From Helicobacteraceae bacterium (lineage in GTDB: Bacteria; Campylobacterota; Campylobacteria; Campylobacterales; SZUA-545), in the NCBI GenBank assembly GCA_031275395.1, contig JAISOU010000088.1:1-8700 (forward strand): a DNA stretch of 8,700 nt, given 5' to 3'. The notes under the pieces were generated by a model. It was not told where the DNA came from. It saw only the letters and a list, made by a program, of their open reading frames with translations, and made no database searches. Position 1 is the stretch's first letter, and each line of letters starts with the position of its first letter. The position numbers were made by a program, and so were the translations under genes. Positions 5,938 through 8,700 of the stretch are shown here, piece after piece.

Positions 5938-7494
5938 TCAAAAATATCCGCTAAATCCAAGCGATACAATCGCCCGCGAACGATCGTTTAGATCGTTAAA
6001 GTTTTGCTCCAAACCAATATGAATATCAACATCTTGTGAAATCGCAAACGCCGCAAAAACGCTTAACGCGCCGTTAAAACCGCGATATTTTTTGTCGCTG
6101 TCCCAAAAGCGCTCGTAATTTGCAAGCAGTTTAGCGTCGTCGCCTAAACGCGCGATTATTCCCGTATCGATTGCGGCGAAAAAATCCGCTTTGCCGTCGT
6201 ATCCAGCGCCTACTTTGCCGACGGCGTAAATCGTAGCGTCGTTTAAGGGCGAAAATCCTACGCCGCGCCCCCATTCAACCGCGCCGCTCAAACGATCTCG
6301 CCCGTTTTCCTCTAAAGCCAAACGAAACGCTTTTGATAGACCAATCGCGCGGTAATCGCCGATCGACTCCATAGATATAAAGTTCAGCGTTTCTAAACTA
6401 GCGCCATCGTCGTCAAACCGCGCTTTTATCTCCAACAATTTGCTATCGTATTCGATCGCGCTTGCGTTTGAAACCGATCGCTTATCTCTATAAACGGGCG
6501 ATACGCTTATTCTTGCGCCGCGCTTAAAGCCTTCGATCGATATTCGGCTCGCTTTTGCCGTATTCAAAGGATAATAAGCGCCAAAAAGCGCCATACTCTC
6601 TCTTTCGTTTTTTGACGGGCGTAAATAAACGTTTTCTATTTTGCCTTTTTCGCTTAAATCTTGCAGATACTCTGTAGGCGTGGAAAAAAACCAATATTTA
6701 TCGTCGGAAAAACTTTGATCGGCGGCGTTTAATATCGCCTCTATCGCAGTATTGCAGTTATGCGCTATAAACTGATAGTTGATAGGCGTTTCTTTTAACT
6801 CCCAAAGATGTTTCTTTAGACGATCTTTAGCGTCGCTCGTCAGATTAAGCTCAAACTCCCAAAGCGATCGGTTTTCGCCGTTAATATATGTTTCGATTGT
6901 ATTTTGATACGGCGCTAAAACATAACTGCCTTCAGAACCGTTTAATACCGCGCTAATATATCGTCTTAGATTACCGTTTTCACCCATCAGCGCCATAAAC
7001 GAAAAGCTATGCTCTCTTGTCGCGCCGTCGTTATCCTCTCCAGCGATCTTTAGAATTGTATGCCCCATAATAGAAGCGGGATGCGCCTGATCCTCCGCTA
7101 CAAAAACCGCATAAACGCGATCGAACGGAACTTTTTGCAGATACTCTTGGTAATCGTCGCAACTTGCTATCGGCAGATTGTTTGCGTCGATCGCGCCGTT
7201 TTTAAGCAAAAAATCTAAGCGGGCGGGATATTTGCATTGCGTTTTTGGATCGTTTTTCAGCGCGGCGCTCGTAGCGTTTAATTCGGCTAACGGATCGCTA
7301 TGCCCGTTTGAAGCGATAAAAAAAGGGCTTTCAGCGCCGATTACGCTCGCTTCGCCTTTATAGTGAAGCAGAGCCTTCCACGCCAAAAGCCCTTTGGTTG
7401 AAGGCAAATCCTTGTAAAGCAAACCAACTACGTCCTCTTGATTAGCCAATAGGCGAAGTAAGAGGACGAAACTAAAAAGACAGACCTTAAGCAA
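5938..7494 (-). CDS. DUF4105-type (Lnb N-terminal periplasmic domain) envelope protein
   Basis: This protein of about 518 residues begins with a hydrophobic signal-like stretch (residues 3-17). It matches the recalled DUF4105 pattern: QCKYPARLDFL (86-96) with a second cysteine at 112, likely a disulfide; HPASIMGHTILKI (138-150); and YQFIAHNCNTAIEAIL (240-255). The latter two carry a His and a Cys like those of papain/NlpC-type hydrolase folds, so a peptidase or amidase activity is possible but unproven. The rest (about 315-518) is rich in alternating beta strands and ends in phenylalanine (SLGFSGYF), as outer-membrane barrels often do. The start is uncertain. TTG at 7494 lies one codon after the lipoprotein stop in the same frame, lacks a clear ribosome site, and is the only plausible start giving a signal peptide; the first in-frame ATG is residue 143. 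Translation is probably coupled to the lipoprotein gene. Confidence 0.88.
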   Translation of the reverse strand: MLKVCLFSFVLLLRLLANQEDVVGLLYKDLPSTKGLLAWKALLHYKGEASVIGAESPFFIASNGHSDPLAELNATSAALKNDPKTQCKYPARLDFLLKNGAIDANNLPIASCDDYQEYLQKVPFDRVYAVFVAEDQAHPASIMGHTILKIAGEDNDGATREHSFSFMALMGENGNLRRYISAVLNGSEGSYVLAPYQNTIETYINGENRSLWEFELNLTSDAKDRLKKHLWELKETPINYQFIAHNCNTAIEAILNAADQSFSDDKYWFFSTPTEYLQDLSEKGKIENVYLRPSKNERESMALFGAYYPLNTAKASRISIEGFKRGARISVSPVYRDKRSVSNASAIEYDSKLLEIKARFDDDGASLETLNFISMESIGDYRAIGLSKAFRLALEENGRDRLSGAVEWGRGVGFSPLNDATIYAVGKVGAGYDGKADFFAAIDTGIIARLGDDAKLLANYERFWDSDKKYRGFNGALSVFAAFAISQDVDIHIGLEQNFNDLNDRSRAIVSLGFSGYF

Positions 7495-7497
7495 GCT

Positions 7498-7890
7498 TTA
7501 CTTGCGGGTAACAGGGACTATCATATTCTGATCGTACGCCCACATAGAGCCAGTAACCGCGTCGGTTGTAGAACCCACGAGACCGCCTGTGATAATATTG
7601 CCGAAAAACCAAGGATTGATTTTTGGTTTTCTTGAATAACTACTTGCGTCTGTAGTAGTTGTTTCCTTTATGTTAACCGTTAAAGGAATATTGCCCCTCT
7701 GAAGCATAAGCGTAGTTGGCAAAGTAACAATCTGCGTACCGCTTGTCGACATAACTGTAGCCTCTGCTTGTTTGCTATCCGATGTCTGCAAACTAACGGA
7801 TTGGACGCCTCCGCCGCCCACAAGCGTAGCGCACCCTGAAAAGCCCAAAGCGATAACGCTAAGAGCGACTAAGAAGACTTTTCGTTTCAT
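7498..7890 (-). CDS. Small lipoprotein of unknown function
   Basis: This 130-residue protein has a lipoprotein signal peptide: MKRK, a hydrophobic core, then lipobox GFSGC with lipidated Cys20. The mature protein begins CATLVGGGGVQSVSLQTS and contains NPWFFGNIITGGLVGSTTDAVTGSMW (residues 92-117). This is a pattern seen in many short bacterial lipoproteins that start with a Cys-x-T/S-I/L-hydroxy/Gly-rich stretch and end with a glycine-rich hydrophobic hairpin. Their function is unknown. Residue +2 is Ala, which does not signal inner-membrane retention in the E. coli rule, so outer-membrane placement is likely. A perfect AAGGAG lies six bases before the ATG. The gene follows the outer-membrane protein gene by 51 bases and is separated from the DUF4105 start by a single codon, so the three are probably cotranscribed. 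Confidence 0.9.
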   Translation of the reverse strand: MKRKVFLVALSVIALGFSGCATLVGGGGVQSVSLQTSDSKQAEATVMSTSGTQIVTLPTTLMLQRGNIPLTVNIKETTTTDASSYSRKPKINPWFFGNIITGGLVGSTTDAVTGSMWAYDQNMIVPVTRK

Positions 7891-7941
7891 CTGAAACTCC
7901 TTGTATCTGTTTTCCCGCCAACCCGCCCAATGTTTTAAGCG

Positions 7942-8667
7942 TTATTCAACAAAGAACGCGTACTTGAACAGAAACGAAAGTCCGCCGAAGTTTTCGGACT
8001 CTTTTTTGCCGCCATAGTTGTACTCGAGCTCTACGGGAATACTTTTGTATCCGATAGAAAATCTGGCGCCGCTTCCAAAGGCGTAACCGCCGTAAATGCC
8101 AAAGCTAACGCCGTCGCCGGAAAGGCTATAGCCCACGTTATAGTATTCGTCGCTACCGCCCGAAGCGCTAACTACGCCAAACTCCGCTCCGATAAAAACG
8201 GAATCGTTTTTGTAGCCGTTTATATAGTATTCCGCCGCTACGCCCGGAATAACGATAGTATCGGTGTAATCGTCCGTGTTGCCATAGCCGTCTTCCACCG
8301 AAACGAAAGTAAAGGAGAGCGATAGTTGCGGTTTAACGATAACGTTTTCCGTAACGCTAAACGGAACGCCCGCGTATAGCTCAAGGAACAAACCTAAACC
8401 GTCGGAATCTACGCCGTACGCGTCTTCTACGGCGCTTGAATGGTTGCCGCCCGTATTAAATCCCGCGCCAAACTCAAAGCCGATATCTACGGCTTGCGCG
8501 TTTGTGGCGGTAAATAATGAAAACGCAAGGAAAAGAGAGGGAAGATATCCCCTTTTTAACGCCTTAGAAGCGTTTAACGCCCAGCGGGGGGGGGGGGGGG
8601 GGGGTTTTAAAACCCACCCAAAAAGAAAAAAACAATTGAAAAAACAGTTTTTTGTAATTTTAATCAT
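7942..8667 (-). CDS. Small outer-membrane beta-barrel protein with a phase-variable N-terminal tract
   Basis: As the window stands, an ATG at 8667 opens a 241-residue frame. Residues 34-59 are a classic signal peptide (KALKRG, hydrophobic core, cleavage after NAQA). The mature part of about 182 residues has alternating aromatic/glycine strands (VDIGFEFGAGF, VKPQLSLSFTF, SVFIGAEFGVV, GVSFGIYGGYAF, SFLFKYAFFVE), fitting an eight-stranded barrel. The exact family is unrecognised. Oddly, 33 residues precede the signal peptide, including six prolines encoded by a run of 19 C (8586-8604 on the plus strand), which puts the whole gene under the reading frame set by that run. No ATG, GTG or TTG follows the tract before the signal peptide, so translation must cross it. 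The ATG lacks a ribosome site and overlaps a -10-like element, so the true start may differ. The gene body is secure; the N-terminus is not. Confidence 0.8.
   Translation of the reverse strand: MIKITKNCFFNCFFLFGWVLKPPPPPPRWALNASKALKRGYLPSLFLAFSLFTATNAQAVDIGFEFGAGFNTGGNHSSAVEDAYGVDSDGLGLFLELYAGVPFSVTENVIVKPQLSLSFTFVSVEDGYGNTDDYTDTIVIPGVAAEYYINGYKNDSVFIGAEFGVVSASGGSDEYYNVGYSLSGDGVSFGIYGGYAFGSGARFSIGYKSIPVELEYNYGGKKESENFGGLSFLFKYAFFVE
8586..8604. repeat. Homopolymer of 19 G (C on the coding strand), probable phase-variation tract
   Basis: Nineteen consecutive G lie inside the N-terminal coding region of the outer-membrane protein gene. Poly-G/C runs of this kind slip during replication in Campylobacter and Helicobacter and switch surface genes on and off. 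With 19 bases the frame from the ATG at 8667 is open; one base more or less would shift it. The exact length in an assembly is unreliable. Confidence 0.95.
8602..8615. repeat. 14-base perfect palindrome overlapping the poly-G tract
   Basis: GGGTTTTAAAACCC is fully self-complementary and shares its first three G with the end of the homopolymer. It may form a small hairpin or be a protein site at the tract edge. No function is known. Confidence 0.45.
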
Positions 8668-8691
8668 AGTATTGAAGTAAATAACGGTTAA
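8663..8691 (-). promoter_or_regulatory. Possible promoter of the envelope gene cluster
   Basis: On the minus strand TTAACC (8686-8691) and TATGAT (8663-8668) are separated by 17 bases. The -10 includes the ATG at 8667. If this promoter is used, that ATG would not be in the mRNA, and translation would have to begin at a TTG or GTG between it and the poly-C tract. The region is very A/T-rich, which raises the chance of a fortuitous match. Confidence 0.35.
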
Positions 8692-8700
8692 AAAAAAATT

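Noticed and set aside
8444-8680. A plus-strand open frame crossing the poly-G tract
   Set aside because: It encodes a glycine run and lysine-rich low-complexity sequence, antisense to the signal peptide and promoter region of the barrel gene, with no ribosome site.
1-8700. CRISPR array, insertion sequence or integration site
   Set aside because: No regularly spaced direct repeats, transposase-like protein, or paired terminal inverted repeats with target duplication were seen.

Overview
The window looks like a piece of a Campylobacterota (epsilonproteobacterial) chromosome. The short-form PurL reads like those of Campylobacter and its relatives. A long poly-G tract sits at the start of an outer-membrane protein gene, which is typical of contingency loci in that group. 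Base composition is intermediate, with many GCGATC/CGATCG words. The phylum is an inference from remembered family resemblance; the species cannot be named.

Every convincing gene is on the minus strand, so transcription runs right to left. From the right edge, 8691-5381 holds four genes for exported or envelope proteins. They are a small outer-membrane beta-barrel whose N-terminal coding region carries 19 consecutive G:C pairs, a small lipoprotein, a DUF4105-type periplasmic/outer-membrane protein that starts one codon after the lipoprotein stop, and a small secreted protein of unknown family. They are spaced like an operon.

The stretch 5017-5380 holds the control region of a metal-resistance pair: a near-consensus promoter and an operator for the ArsR/SmtB-type repressor at 4654-5016. 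It also holds a possible plus-strand unit with a well-placed ribosome binding site, a 27-codon ORF, strong hairpins and a terminator-like hairpin. The repressor gene is followed by a P1B-2-type Zn/Cd/Pb-exporting ATPase (2649-4580). The ATPase gene has its own promoter, with a second operator that differs from the first at one base. The two genes therefore form a self-regulated metal-efflux module: metal binds the repressor, both promoters open, and the ATPase exports the metal.

Below that lies purL (262-2472), a housekeeping gene of purine synthesis whose start is fixed at an ATG by a strong ribosome binding site. The left 261 bases contain a GC-rich stretch, a 15-base palindrome and perhaps the first 29 codons of another leftward gene. 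No tRNA, rRNA, CRISPR array, transposase or insertion sequence was seen.

No single spectacular new system is evident. The best leads are the phase-variable envelope cassette, the uncharacterised small transcript beside the metal regulator, and the repressor's apparent double metal-binding design.
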